Below, piece after piece: positions 18,369 to 27,892 of a DNA stretch of 64,000 bases. Position numbers and translations under genes: made by a program. The notes under the pieces were generated by a model. It saw only the letters and a program-made list of their open reading frames with translations, searched no databases and was not told the DNA's origin. Origin of the DNA: Flavobacteriales bacterium. GTDB taxonomy: Bacteria > Bacteroidota > Bacteroidia > Flavobacteriales_F > PHOS-HE28. Location of the stretch: NCBI GenBank assembly GCA_019638085.1, contig JAHBUL010000009.1, positions 1-64,000 on the forward strand, given 5' to 3'. Each line of letters opens with the position of its first letter. Position 1 is the stretch's first letter.

Positions 18369-21300
18369 TTACAGTCCGAATCGGTCGCGGAATTCGTCCA
18401 CTTTGCGTTTGTTCGTCAAGATGAATTGATAGTCCGATTCTCCCTTTTTACCGGAGAATTGCCGTTTGTCGTCCTTCAGGTCGCTGATCATCGTATTGAA
18501 CTCAGCGTTGCTGCTGTACGCGTACATATAGTTCCTCGCGTATTGGAAGAACCAATAGGTCTGGTTATCCAGCATGAGCAACACGGTCATTACATCACCA
18601 CTGCGCTTACGCTGGAATTCCACCTTCCCTTTCAAATAGCGGTACACCGGTTTCTTCAGCACCGTACCCAACCCGAGCTGCCCCGTGGTCTGCCACGCTT
18701 CATCTTTAGCGCTCCACTCCAAGTTCAGGTCGCAGAACACCAAGGCCTTCACCAACTCATCCGGTAGCCTTTTGATCTCTCCCTTTATACTGAGCTCACT
18801 GATCAGCTTATCGCTCCTTTCCTTACCAAGCAGTTCGCGCAACGACCGCTCATAAGGGGTCTTGGACAGATCCACCTGCTTCTGCTCGGGATACGCCACG
18901 ATATCGGCCACCATCTTCTCCAAGGCATTGTCCAAGAATGGGAAATCCGCCAATAGCGTCACCCGTTCGGTTGCCGTGGAATTATCCCCTCGGTATTCCA
19001 ACATGCCATAAGCATCCACTTTCACCTGTCCTAGTTCCACGCCTTGGCTGATCTGGCCATCGGCAGAGAGCAGGCATGTTTCCGTGGAAAGGGCCACCAA
19101 GTTGCCAGGGAGGTCGCTTTGCCGGATCTTGTCCTTGTTCGAGATGAGATAGGACTTCTTCACCTTATCGAAGAACAGCAAGCCTTTAGCACTGATGATG
19201 TCCCGGTCAGCCTTGTCCTCCTTGCGGCTTAGGAATGTTCCGTAAGTGTTGAATGGATCATCCTTGGTCATATAGATGCCTGCTCCCACCGGGAAACCTT
19301 GCGCATCCATCAGGGAATCGCTGACGGGAATGAAAACCTCGGCTGGATCGATCTTTCCGGTGAAGCCCATCCAGTTCCGGGATATGCCAGCACAATCGTG
19401 CTTGATGCGGGTGTTGCCTGTGAATGTGAGCTCTTTGCTGGTCGCTTCCAAAAGCACATCCCCGAAGAAATCGAAGGCAGGGCTTAACTGAAAGTTCTCC
19501 TCCTGTGGAACTCGACCCAATGCATAGGTTTGGAATGAGGTGTCCACGTTGACATTCTTCATGTTGATCGGGAAGGTCTTCCCGGTCTCGTCCTTGTAGT
19601 CATAAATACCCGAGCCGCTGTACTGCCTGCGTGCAGAGATGTTCACCGTGGCGCTATGGATGGTGTGGTACTTGTTCACGAAGTTGGCGGTAATGGTTGC
19701 ATCGACCAGCGGATCCATTTTCGCATTTCGGCCGATTCGCACCCGCATGCTATCCGGGGTGATCAAGGCATCGGCCACTTGGATATACTGCACATCGTTG
19801 GCCGTGATCAGGTGTTTTTTCAGGTCGTACCGGGCCTTGGGCGCCATGAACCGGAGCGAATCCTGATCGGGGTTCACACTGATGAAATTGCTACCGGATA
19901 GCTGCAGGTCCTCGTTGCCCGCAGAAGCGGTGCGGTCGCTTTCAAGTTCGATATCGCCTTGATCCATGTACCATTTGAAGCGGTCCATGAAGCACACATA
20001 CTGATTGTATGGAAATTCAACCTTCGTCTCGCTTCCGTTGCTGACGAATTCACCAATGCGTTCATCGAGTTTCACAGTGGCATTCACGTTATCGGTCCGG
20101 AAAGCGATGCTTGCGGTATCCCCTTCCGTAAGGCGGAAATCACTGGTATCCGCATGCACGTTCATGGTCTTGAAGTCGAATAGCTTGGAATTGAGCGTGG
20201 CATTGGTGAAATCCACCAGTCCTGCACCACTCATTCCGCTGGGGCTCAGCTCGGTCTTTCCATAGAGGTACGCTTGTTTGTCATACATCACCATCGGTGC
20301 CTCCAGATTGCGCGCCATCAGCACATCCTTTGCCGGCTCCAGACGCAGGAATACCTGGGCAGCCTGCACATTGGGTACGTTCAAGGTTGGGCTCGAAGCC
20401 GCACCATTGTACAGGGTATCCGCCACCCCGAAGGTGGTATCCGGCGTGAACACCAGGTCCTTGCTGCGCGCAATGGTTGTGAGGTAGCTGAGGTCGCCCT
20501 CGCCGTGCAGACCTTGGTTATCCAGTTTCAAGGTCTCCGAGAATTTGGCCTTCTTTCCATAGAGCGGGAGGCCGCCCTCGCCTGTAGGTCGAACAAAGCC
20601 CAACGCGTAGTCCTCTTGCAACCGCAAGGTCTCTCTTATGTCAGGGAATATGCCTGCGCTCATCAGTGTACCATCGAACTTCAGGCCCTCGTTACTGAAA
20701 TTATCCAAGCTATCGAGCATGAAGGGATCGCTCTTGTAGTAGAATTTGTCGCGGATATATGCCCCGTTCTGGATGGTACTCCGATCATAGAAGACGAAGC
20801 TCTCCTGCGTGCTGTTGAACTTGGGATACTCCGGGTACTTCTCTTGTTGCAACCCGTTCTTGTTGGAGGGAGCGTCGATCTCCAAGGTGCCGGTAACGTT
20901 CTCCAGGACGTTCTTCACCTTCACCAACCCGTGACGGCCATTCCCATCAGGCTCGAAGCTTTCGGCCAGAAAGCCCACACTATCCACGTTGAGGAGATCG
21001 ATCACGAAAGGCGCATAATGGAAGTAATACTCCTTGCCGTAGTACGTGAGCTTACCCGCCTTCACCATGCCCCCGAAGCTGAAATCCCGATCCTTCTTGA
21101 TGGTCACCAATTTCTCGGCCGGATAGACCTTCACATCCTGTGAATCACTTAATGTAATGCGAGATACCCCCTTGAGTACCAGGTCATTATTTAGCAAATT
21201 GATGGTCCCGTTCACCCCGTCGGGGCTGTTGCTATTGAACTGGAGCACATCGTAATCCATCCGACCGGCACTGGAAAGAATATGCTGAAGCAATCGGGGC

Positions 21301-22817
21301 AGCAAGGTCACCCGGTCATCCTCAACGTCGTAGTACAAGTACCCCTTATTGGCCATGTCGATGAGCATGGGTTTCACCTGAGGCATCTGCAATTTGGCAT
21401 ACCGTGCGAAATCCTGCGCGTAGAACTCCTCCCCGGACTGTTTGCTGAATTCGCGAAGGCGGGACAAGGGGTGTACATTATCGATACCGAGCATCGCCGT
21501 GTACCGGCGTTGTTCAAAGTAATTGAAGCTCTCGAAGGAAGTACGCGTTTGGGTAGTGCCTTGCATATTACCCAATTGCAATAAGGGGTCCCCCTGTTTC
21601 CAACGGAATTCCTCGAAATACATGTCCAGCTGGTGATAGGTATCATAAAAGGGCCCTTTGGATAAGCCCTCATCCCGCTTGATCAGGGTGAGCTGCTTCT
21701 TGTCGCGCATGAAGCGGAGCGTTACACTGGGGTGGTAGATGGAATCCTTGTCCAGCTTAATAGTAACTGCCACATCTTCACTGGATACTTTGTCTGGTTC
21801 GATGGTAAACACAAGCCCCTTGGTTGTGATGAACGGTTTGCCTTCCCGCTTGAAAATGAGGGTAGCCGGCTCAGCCATGGTCCCATAGCCCTGTAGCTTG
21901 GCCCCTTGCATGGTAAAACCGCCTTCGAAATCGATGTCAGGCACGATCTCATTGATCCGCTTACGCAGATCGTAGCTCTCAAAACGCGGATAGCTGGCGG
22001 ATGTCTCCGTGACATTGGCTCTCAGCTTATCCACCACCGTACCCAGCAGGACCTTGTCGAAATAGGGATCGGTAAAGCCCACGCTATCGATTGACACTTC
22101 CGTTGTTTTGAGCTTCAGCGAATAGCCGTGCGCCCATTTCACGAATGTGTGATCAGGTGCCAATCCAGCTCGCCGCCACGTGATCGTGCCTCCTTTACCC
22201 ACCCAAAGGTCTGTAAGCGGATAGTATGTGCCGCTGGTGCTTTCGATCACGGAGCTATCCGTTCTGGAAGACCAGACCAGATCCATTGTGTTGAACTCCA
22301 CTTTGGGTACACTATCAAATGCGAAGGTGAATTTTCCGGCACGTGCTCGCCAATTAGAACTCGCGGTCGTGTAGAGGACATTGTTCGAGAGGAGCCCATT
22401 GCTCATATCGAGATAATCGGTGAGGTCCTGCTTGCGCGATGACCGCCCGGCTTGTTCCAATCCTTTGAGCCAAGCGTCAAGCTCTGCGGAAGAATGCCCT
22501 TTCAACGGGAAATTAGCGGCCGTATTCAACATCTCCTTGAAATCCGGAATGGCGGAAAAACGCTTCTTCGCCATCGTGTTGGAGATGGCGACGATGCGTG
22601 AACGTTGGTCCTGGCTCAGGTTGGGCCCATTCCAGAACGGAGTGAACACCGTTTCCACGAAGGCGGTTCCTTCCTTCTTGTTCGCGCCTACCAAAAAGCT
22701 TGTGATCTCGCTCAGATAGGCAGCTTGATCATTGGAGAACACTGGTGCTTGGGCCCATGCGGAGAATGACCCTATCAGCATACTAGCAGCAAGAATGACT
22801 ATCCGGAATGATCTCAT
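18369..22817 (-). CDS. 1482 aa exported protein of unknown function
   Basis: I do not recognise the family. After a signal peptide (IVILAASMLIGSFSAWAQ) the protein has a helical N-terminal segment of about 120 residues, then hundreds of residues of short beta-strand-like segments with recurring 'ADALI.PDSMRVRIG', 'DLVLKGVSRITLSDSQDVKVYP' and 'GKLTYYGKEYYFHYAPFVIDL' patterns that suggest a repetitive beta architecture such as a solenoid or jellyroll (OstA/LptD-like in feel, not demonstrated). There is no T9SS tail. ATG 22817 overlaps the prmA stop (ATGA), and plsY follows after 2 bp, so it is embedded in a housekeeping operon and probably acts in the envelope. Confidence 0.8.
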   Translation of the reverse strand: MRSFRIVILAASMLIGSFSAWAQAPVFSNDQAAYLSEITSFLVGANKKEGTAFVETVFTPFWNGPNLSQDQRSRIVAISNTMAKKRFSAIPDFKEMLNTAANFPLKGHSSAELDAWLKGLEQAGRSSRKQDLTDYLDMSNGLLSNNVLYTTASSNWRARAGKFTFAFDSVPKVEFNTMDLVWSSRTDSSVIESTSGTYYPLTDLWVGKGGTITWRRAGLAPDHTFVKWAHGYSLKLKTTEVSIDSVGFTDPYFDKVLLGTVVDKLRANVTETSASYPRFESYDLRKRINEIVPDIDFEGGFTMQGAKLQGYGTMAEPATLIFKREGKPFITTKGLVFTIEPDKVSSEDVAVTIKLDKDSIYHPSVTLRFMRDKKQLTLIKRDEGLSKGPFYDTYHQLDMYFEEFRWKQGDPLLQLGNMQGTTQTRTSFESFNYFEQRRYTAMLGIDNVHPLSRLREFSKQSGEEFYAQDFARYAKLQMPQVKPMLIDMANKGYLYYDVEDDRVTLLPRLLQHILSSAGRMDYDVLQFNSNSPDGVNGTINLLNNDLVLKGVSRITLSDSQDVKVYPAEKLVTIKKDRDFSFGGMVKAGKLTYYGKEYYFHYAPFVIDLLNVDSVGFLAESFEPDGNGRHGLVKVKNVLENVTGTLEIDAPSNKNGLQQEKYPEYPKFNSTQESFVFYDRSTIQNGAYIRDKFYYKSDPFMLDSLDNFSNEGLKFDGTLMSAGIFPDIRETLRLQEDYALGFVRPTGEGGLPLYGKKAKFSETLKLDNQGLHGEGDLSYLTTIARSKDLVFTPDTTFGVADTLYNGAASSPTLNVPNVQAAQVFLRLEPAKDVLMARNLEAPMVMYDKQAYLYGKTELSPSGMSGAGLVDFTNATLNSKLFDFKTMNVHADTSDFRLTEGDTASIAFRTDNVNATVKLDERIGEFVSNGSETKVEFPYNQYVCFMDRFKWYMDQGDIELESDRTASAGNEDLQLSGSNFISVNPDQDSLRFMAPKARYDLKKHLITANDVQYIQVADALITPDSMRVRIGRNAKMDPLVDATITANFVNKYHTIHSATVNISARRQYSGSGIYDYKDETGKTFPINMKNVNVDTSFQTYALGRVPQEENFQLSPAFDFFGDVLLEATSKELTFTGNTRIKHDCAGISRNWMGFTGKIDPAEVFIPVSDSLMDAQGFPVGAGIYMTKDDPFNTYGTFLSRKEDKADRDIISAKGLLFFDKVKKSYLISNKDKIRQSDLPGNLVALSTETCLLSADGQISQGVELGQVKVDAYGMLEYRGDNSTATERVTLLADFPFLDNALEKMVADIVAYPEQKQVDLSKTPYERSLRELLGKERSDKLISELSIKGEIKRLPDELVKALVFCDLNLEWSAKDEAWQTTGQLGLGTVLKKPVYRYLKGKVEFQRKRSGDVMTVLLMLDNQTYWFFQYARNYMYAYSSNAEFNTMISDLKDDKRQFSGKKGESDYQFILTNKRKVDEFRDRFGL

Positions 22818-23665
22818 GCAGCGTGTTGCGTAATGGTCCGTACCCATCGTGAAAAAGCCCATTCACCATCGTGCAGTTGTTGCACGTTGGTCAATCCGGC
22901 CTGTTTGGCGGCCTGTGCCATGATGGCTTCGTCCGCAATAACAAAGCCACTGAGCAGCAGGTTTCCTCCTTCTGCCAAAGCACCCACCAGGTAGGGCATG
23001 GCATGTACCAGTGTATTGCGTTCGATGTTCGCCAAAATAGTATCGTATTCAGCGCCACTTTCCAGATCAGTGCCGTCCTTTTCCACCGTAATGCGGGTAC
23101 ACTTGTTCATCTCCACGTTCTCACGGGCATTGGTCACGGCAGTGGGATCGTTATCGATGGCGATAATTTCGGTCGCCCCCAGTCGTTCCGCCAGTATGGC
23201 CAGCACACCTGTGCCACACCCCAGGTCACATACACGCTGGCCGGTAAGGTCCATTCCCATCATGGAGCGTACCATCATCCGGGTGGTGGCATGGTGCCCT
23301 GTTCCGAAGGCCATGCGCGGGGTGATCACCAGATCGTGCTCATAGCCGGCCACTACCGGATGGAATTCGGCCCTGATGCGAACCTTGCCGTCCACTTCAA
23401 CCGGCTGGAACTCCTGCTCCCATCGCGCATTCCAGTTCACCTCAGGTACTTCCCGCACGGTGTGCGACACGGATACATGAGGGTCCCGCGCAACCATTAA
23501 TCGATCCAGAGCGGAACGCTCGAACTCGGCCGTTGGCACGTATCCCTTCAGCCCGTGCGAAGTTTCCTCAAAGCCTTCATACCCCAGCTCCATCAGTTCA
23601 ACCATCAACAGGTCGCGCCACGGCTCCACTGGTGCCACAAGGAAATCCACTTCGGTGTAGCGCAT
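22814..23665 (-). CDS. prmA: Ribosomal protein L11 methyltransferase PrmA
   Basis: The 283 aa SAM-dependent enzyme methylates ribosomal protein L11. Motifs: RMAFGTGHHATTRMM, the SAM-binding DLGCGTGVLAILAERLGA, IDNDPTAVTNARENV, and the catalytic-region TILANIERNTL. The start overlaps the tpiA stop as TGATG. The gene sits in the tpiA-prmA order found in Bacteroidota, and its own stop overlaps the start of the 1482 aa protein. Confidence 0.95.
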   Translation of the reverse strand: MRYTEVDFLVAPVEPWRDLLMVELMELGYEGFEETSHGLKGYVPTAEFERSALDRLMVARDPHVSVSHTVREVPEVNWNARWEQEFQPVEVDGKVRIRAEFHPVVAGYEHDLVITPRMAFGTGHHATTRMMVRSMMGMDLTGQRVCDLGCGTGVLAILAERLGATEIIAIDNDPTAVTNARENVEMNKCTRITVEKDGTDLESGAEYDTILANIERNTLVHAMPYLVGALAEGGNLLLSGFVIADEAIMAQAAKQAGLTNVQQLHDGEWAFSRWVRTITQHAA

Positions 23666-24456
23666 CAGGCGGCGGTCTTTATGCGCTGAGCAATGCGCAT
23701 GAGCTCAATGAACTTTTCCGCTACCAAAGCAGCTCCGCCGATCAAGCCTCCATTGATATCGCTTTCAGCAAAAATGCCTTCGGCGTTCTCCGGCTTGCAG
23801 GAACCACCATAGAGAATTGGGATCCCTGCGGCCATGCCACCGGACAGTGCTTGCAACTCGGCCCGGATGAAGGCGTGAACTTCTTGAGCTTGCTCCGGTG
23901 TGGCCGTAAGGCCGGTACCGATGGCCCATACGGGTTCGTATGCCACAACCACCTTTGCCACCTCCTCAGGAGAAAGCGCGCCCAAGGCAGTATGTATTTG
24001 GGTGGACACCACATCGCGGTATCGGCCCTCCTCCCGCTCCTCACGGCGTTCGCCACAGCAATAGATCGGTTGAAGTCCATGCTTCAGGAGCAATGACACC
24101 TTTCGCCCCACCACTTCATCGGTTTCCCCGTAATACTCACGGCGTTCGCTGTGACCCACAATGCAGGCTCCCACGCCCATCGACCTCAACATCGGGACGC
24201 TCACTTCACCGGTGAACGCGCCGGATTCTTCCTGGTGACAGTTCTGTGCTGCAATGATGATGGTTGATGGACCATCAGCCGCTTTTTTGACCTGTTCCAC
24301 AGCTGCGGCAAGAAAGGGATATGGAGGTGCCACGATCATCTGTACATCCCCTTGGTCTGCAGCGGACCACCCGACGAGCGCCTCCATCAGGTTACCTGCC
24401 TCCGTGGCATCGGTATGCATCTTCCAGTTCCCTGCAACAATTGTCCTCGTCTTCAT
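23665..24456 (-). CDS. tpiA: Triosephosphate isomerase
   Basis: The 263 aa enzyme interconverts dihydroxyacetone phosphate and glyceraldehyde 3-phosphate. Catalytic residues are visible: Lys in GNWKMH (residue 11), His in CIVGHSERREYYGE, and Glu in VVAYEPVWAIGTG; the phosphate-binding GGSCKPENA and GGLIGGAAL are also present. The start is MKTRTIVAGNWKM (24456); a second ATG three bases upstream is equally possible, and the longer ORF from 24492 is unlikely. Length is normal for the family. Confidence 0.96.
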   Translation of the reverse strand: MKTRTIVAGNWKMHTDATEAGNLMEALVGWSAADQGDVQMIVAPPYPFLAAAVEQVKKAADGPSTIIIAAQNCHQEESGAFTGEVSVPMLRSMGVGACIVGHSERREYYGETDEVVGRKVSLLLKHGLQPIYCCGERREEREEGRYRDVVSTQIHTALGALSPEEVAKVVVAYEPVWAIGTGLTATPEQAQEVHAFIRAELQALSGGMAAGIPILYGGSCKPENAEGIFAESDINGGLIGGAALVAEKFIELMRIAQRIKTAA

Positions 24457-24555
24457 CATCCTCGCTATTGTGAATACAAAGATCGCCGACAAGATGCTAC
24501 GGCCGCAGCCCGGCCGGACTGTTTGTCAACGAATTGTGCTTGGCAGGCCGTTCAC

Positions 24556-25896
24556 TCACTTCAGCGCCTTTGCCGCCTCCTTGAATGTGGGCACATCGTT
24601 GCAATGCCACTTTCCCCGCACGGTGCCTTCCTGGAACAGGACCACACCAGGGTTGCTGCGGATCACCGTCTTCAAGGTCACCTCGTCACAGGTGAGGTAC
24701 TCGAACATGTTCTGATTGGCATGGCGGAACTCCTCCGACTGGTCATATGAGCTGCTTGTAACGCCATAGACGCGCCATCCGGCCTCTTCAGCTTTGGCCG
24801 CCAACGCATTGATCGCGGGTTGACAATCGGTGCGTGTATCCTTGATCGTTTTGGCCACCACCAACAAAACCGGCTCTGGTGAGGTCAGGATATCATCGGT
24901 AAGATCGTCACCTTCCGCATCATAGAGCATGAAATCCTGCACTTGGGAAGCGATACCGGGCTCCACCTCTACCACCCGGGTACTGCCGTCCACGAATTCA
25001 TAGTCGGGATTGTCCCATGGATAAGGCTCCGAGGTGTTGAATTCCTTGACCTCGCCGGTGGTCTTGTTGCGGTAGCTCACATAGTTGATATTCACCGGCG
25101 GTTTGGCTTCTTGCTGCTGCTTGGGAATGCTCATTCCCACTGCGTAAGGGCGGTAATCACGAACGGGCAGATGGGCTACGCAGTACCACATGAAAGCCCC
25201 TGTGACCACGGCAACCCAGGCCGCCGTGAACCATTCGCCACGTGGCCCTTCCGTCATCCGCTTGATCCCCAAGTAGCCTGCAAAGACGACCACTGCGAAA
25301 AGCAACGGGAACCACCAGTCGAACACCCAGCAGTAGAATGCCAACAAGAGCAGCGATGCTGGTAACAGTGCCAGATCATCCCCCCAAGTATTGAAATGGA
25401 TGCGTTTGCGGAAGATGAACAGTGGAAGCACGAACACCAATAGCACCATGTCCTTGGAGAAGCTTTCCCAAGGGGTCATGGGCCTACCGAGAGATCCTTT
25501 CATCGCATCACCGAAGCAGCCACAATCGGTCACGCAGGTCACATCGCGCATTTCGGTGACACCGTTGACGATCACCTCATACTTACCCATCGGGTCGCAA
25601 GTCGCCGTGTACATGGTAAGCCAGCCGAAGAAAATGGTAAGCAATAACAGGGTCCACGTGGCCAGCTTCATCCTTCCGCCCACCAGAACGGCAAAGCCCA
25701 GGACCACTTCCGCCAAGCAGGCCAGCATGGCCAATGCAAGTGAGAACGGAATAAGCCAGGGTAGGCCCAATGCGCTGGCCGCGAAATACTCCTCCAGTTT
25801 GAAACTGAAACCGAGCGGGTCATTGGCCTTGATGAGACCGCTTATAATGAAAGTGGCACCGACGAGGATGCGGCTGATCAATATGAGGATGCGCAT
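24556..25896 (-). CDS. BT_3928 family membrane protein (DoxX-like plus thioredoxin-like)
   Basis: The 446 aa product begins with a DoxX/MauE-like membrane domain (SRILVGATFIISGLIKANDPLGF...EYF) of about four helices, with cysteines VTCVTDCGCFGDAMKG that recall redox-active pairs. More helices follow, then a C-terminal soluble region (from about residue 330) resembling a thioredoxin-like fold (LLVVAKTIKDTRTDC...GVVLFQEGTVRGKW). In Bacteroidota this family typically neighbours tpiA, as here (100 bp). The redox role is inferred; no CXXC active site is evident in the C-terminal half. Confidence 0.88.
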   Translation of the reverse strand: MRILILISRILVGATFIISGLIKANDPLGFSFKLEEYFAASALGLPWLIPFSLALAMLACLAEVVLGFAVLVGGRMKLATWTLLLLTIFFGWLTMYTATCDPMGKYEVIVNGVTEMRDVTCVTDCGCFGDAMKGSLGRPMTPWESFSKDMVLLVFVLPLFIFRKRIHFNTWGDDLALLPASLLLLAFYCWVFDWWFPLLFAVVVFAGYLGIKRMTEGPRGEWFTAAWVAVVTGAFMWYCVAHLPVRDYRPYAVGMSIPKQQQEAKPPVNINYVSYRNKTTGEVKEFNTSEPYPWDNPDYEFVDGSTRVVEVEPGIASQVQDFMLYDAEGDDLTDDILTSPEPVLLVVAKTIKDTRTDCQPAINALAAKAEEAGWRVYGVTSSSYDQSEEFRHANQNMFEYLTCDEVTLKTVIRSNPGVVLFQEGTVRGKWHCNDVPTFKEAAKALK

Positions 25897-26043
25897 GATT
25901 GGTTGACCGGAGGTGGCAAAATGGGTTTGAGCTTCACATCCACCACGGTTCGGGCGAATTTAATCTTCTCGGCCAACCGGGGACGCTGACGTTGGGAAAG
26001 GTTGCCAATATGGAGAGGCAAGACCTTCAATTGGCAGCATTGC

Positions 26044-26607
26044 TCAGCGGCCGTGCAGCACCAAGTAGGAGCTGAGTTCCGTGCGAATACCAGCCGTGGG
26101 CTGAAGTAATCCGGGGTAATGCTGGTCGTAGTCTGCCATCAATTCGAGCACATCCGCTGTTATCGATCGCTCATACTTCACGCTCCAGCGCGTAAGCCCC
26201 GTGGCCGGCTCGAAATAGGCCATACCCAACGGCAGGTCGAAGAAGGACAGATCTATTCCATCACGGAAAGCGGGGAGTCGCATTTCGATCTCCAAGTTGC
26301 TCGTTCGGCCATCCCCTTCCCACTCCATCCCATGCGTGTCCACGGTAATGCATTTGCCTTGGTGCCCGGGTGCATCCACGCGTATCACGTAAGCACCTTG
26401 GTTCTCCAATGAAATGCTGTACTTCCCCGCTCCATTGGTAATGAGGACACGCTGGATCACACCGTCCTTATAGATCCGTACCCGGGCGGAGGCCAATGGC
26501 TGCTGCGTTCCGTGATCCGTTACCATGCCATTCAGCCGCAGCCTGAACGCTTCGGCCTCATGGCTGAATGCCAGCAAGGCAATGATTAGGGCGAGCAAAG
26601 TGCGCAT
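26044..26607 (-). CDS. Exported carboxypeptidase-regulatory-like protein (paralogue)
   Basis: The 187 aa product has a signal peptide (LLALIIALLAFSHEAEA) and a carboxypeptidase-D-regulatory-like beta sandwich (GMVTDHGTQQPLASARVRIY...NGAGKYSISLENQGAYVIRVDAPGH). The second half, MRLPAFRDGIDLSFFDLPLGMAYFEPATG...YERSITADVLELM, aligns by eye with the products at 28744 and 7109, so the three form a paralogous family. ATG 26607 is preferred because it puts the signal peptide first and has an exact TATTTTTG box 35 bases upstream. Role unknown; envelope location inferred. Confidence 0.75.
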   Translation of the reverse strand: MRTLLALIIALLAFSHEAEAFRLRLNGMVTDHGTQQPLASARVRIYKDGVIQRVLITNGAGKYSISLENQGAYVIRVDAPGHQGKCITVDTHGMEWEGDGRTSNLEIEMRLPAFRDGIDLSFFDLPLGMAYFEPATGLTRWSVKYERSITADVLELMADYDQHYPGLLQPTAGIRTELSSYLVLHGR

Positions 26608-26642
26608 GGGGCGTATTCGTGAGGTTCCATTTCGATGGCTGG

Positions 26643-26650
26643 CAAAAATA
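26643..26650 (-). promoter_or_regulatory. Putative -7 box TATTTTTG
   Basis: Minus-strand TATTTTTG is an 8/8 match to TAnnTTTG, 35 bases before the ATG at 26607. It supports the short start rather than the ORF from 26709. Confidence 0.45.
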
Positions 26651-26787
26651 TCCGCACCAACACTGGGATCCAAGGCTGATCTGCCCGTTTCAACGCAATA
26701 CGTCAACATTCACTTGTTCATTTCGTCGCACCTTTTCGCACCACATACCCTCATAATGCCGATCTTGGCGGCAATCTGACCTTACCC

Positions 26788-27321
26788 ATGGCTCCACAAT
26801 TTCGCATTTTGCTCCTGCTCCCGCTTTTTGCTTCACTCACTATCCAAGCCCAGGATGTTCGTGTGGTCACGCGTGTGGTCTCCGATACGGTCCCCGCTTG
26901 GAAGACGTGGAAAGCCGATGGGTTTTCCATGAATCATCCGGGGAAATGGACCGTGGACGTGACCGTTATGGGCGATACTGTGGTCGTGTTCCGTAAAGGG
27001 ATCAAAGGAGCTGACCCTACAACTCCGGAGGTGGCCGTTATTGTGCAAGGCATGGACGGCAGGTTCGCGCCCCTGCCGAAGCGGTTGAAGAAGTCCGATC
27101 TGAAGGATGTGGAGTTCATTCAAAATGAAAGCTCAGAGATGGCAAGCTCTTCCCGTGCTGAGTACCGATGCAAAGACAAAGGGGCCAACATCCATGTCCT
27201 GGAGCAGTTGGTGGAAAAGGGAGATCGTTCCTACCTCCTTACTTATATGGCCCCTGCAGAGGCATATGACGAATACCTCTTCCTGGCCGAGGCCATGCTG
27301 AATTCCTTCTCAGCGCCGTAG
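26788..27321 (+). CDS. Exported PsbP/DcrB-like hypothetical protein
   Basis: The 177 aa product has a signal peptide (ILLLLPLFASLTIQAQ) and a domain with WKADGFSMNHPGKWTVDV and a later EQLVEKGDRSYLLTYMAP...EYLFLAEAMLNSF, the pattern of PsbP/DUF1795-like (DcrB) alpha-beta domains: a peptide stretch 'f..yP.gW' and a closing 'y.lty.a....y......' segment. Function is unknown. It converges on DUF1599 with a 12 bp overlap of the 3' ends (27310-27321). Confidence 0.75.
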   Translation: MAPQFRILLLLPLFASLTIQAQDVRVVTRVVSDTVPAWKTWKADGFSMNHPGKWTVDVTVMGDTVVVFRKGIKGADPTTPEVAVIVQGMDGRFAPLPKRLKKSDLKDVEFIQNESSEMASSSRAEYRCKDKGANIHVLEQLVEKGDRSYLLTYMAPAEAYDEYLFLAEAMLNSFSAP

Positions 27322-27864
27322 TGCCTCTTCCTCGTTCATGAGGATGAGGGCGAACACGGCGTAGTTGATGATATCGAGGAAGTTGGCGTCAATGCCTTCA
27401 CTCACCAGTGTTTGACCTTTATTGTCCTCGATCTGTTTTATCCGAAGCAGTTTCATCAGGATCAGGTCCACCAGCGAGCTGATCCGCATGCTGCGCCAAG
27501 CTTCTCCATAGTCGTGGTTCTTGCGTTGCATCAGACTGCGCGCTGTGCCTATCTGTTCCTGCACCAGCGCTGCTGCTTCCATCGGCTTCAGGTCGGGTGT
27601 TTCCACCACACCCTTCTGCAGTTGCACAAGAGCCATTGCGGCATAGTTCACCATACCAACCAGTTCCGGGCGGATACCTTCATCCACCTTGCTCTCTCCT
27701 ACCTGCTGCAAGGTCCGTATGCGTTGCGCCTTGATGAAGATCTGATCGGTAAGGGATGAAACCCGCAGAATCCGCCACGCCGTTCCATAATCCTTGGCTT
27801 TCTTCACGAAGATCTCCATACAGGCTTCCGTGGCCTGATCATATTGCTGAAGTGTTTTTTCCAT
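27310..27864 (-). CDS. DUF1599 protein with tandem internal repeat
   Basis: The 184 aa product is built from two copies of the same motif: KKAKDYGTAWRILRVSSLTDQIFIKAQRI...MVNYAAMALVQL and QRKNHDYGEAWRSMRISSLVDLILMKLLRI...IINYAVFALILM. DUF1599 is known mainly from Bacteroidota, with no established biochemistry. ATG 27864 (MEKTLQQYD) is the start; the upstream ORF extension is unlikely because folP starts divergently at 27893, only 28 bp away. Confidence 0.88.
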   Translation of the reverse strand: MEKTLQQYDQATEACMEIFVKKAKDYGTAWRILRVSSLTDQIFIKAQRIRTLQQVGESKVDEGIRPELVGMVNYAAMALVQLQKGVVETPDLKPMEAAALVQEQIGTARSLMQRKNHDYGEAWRSMRISSLVDLILMKLLRIKQIEDNKGQTLVSEGIDANFLDIINYAVFALILMNEEEALRR

Positions 27865-27892
27865 GTGCCGGGGACTGCCCGAACTTTGGGGC

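Noticed and set aside
20274-21143. Plus-strand ORF of 289 codons inside the 1482 aa gene
   Set aside because: It lacks a signal peptide, motif or promoter, and lies wholly within a long, signal-peptide-bearing ORF coupled to prmA.
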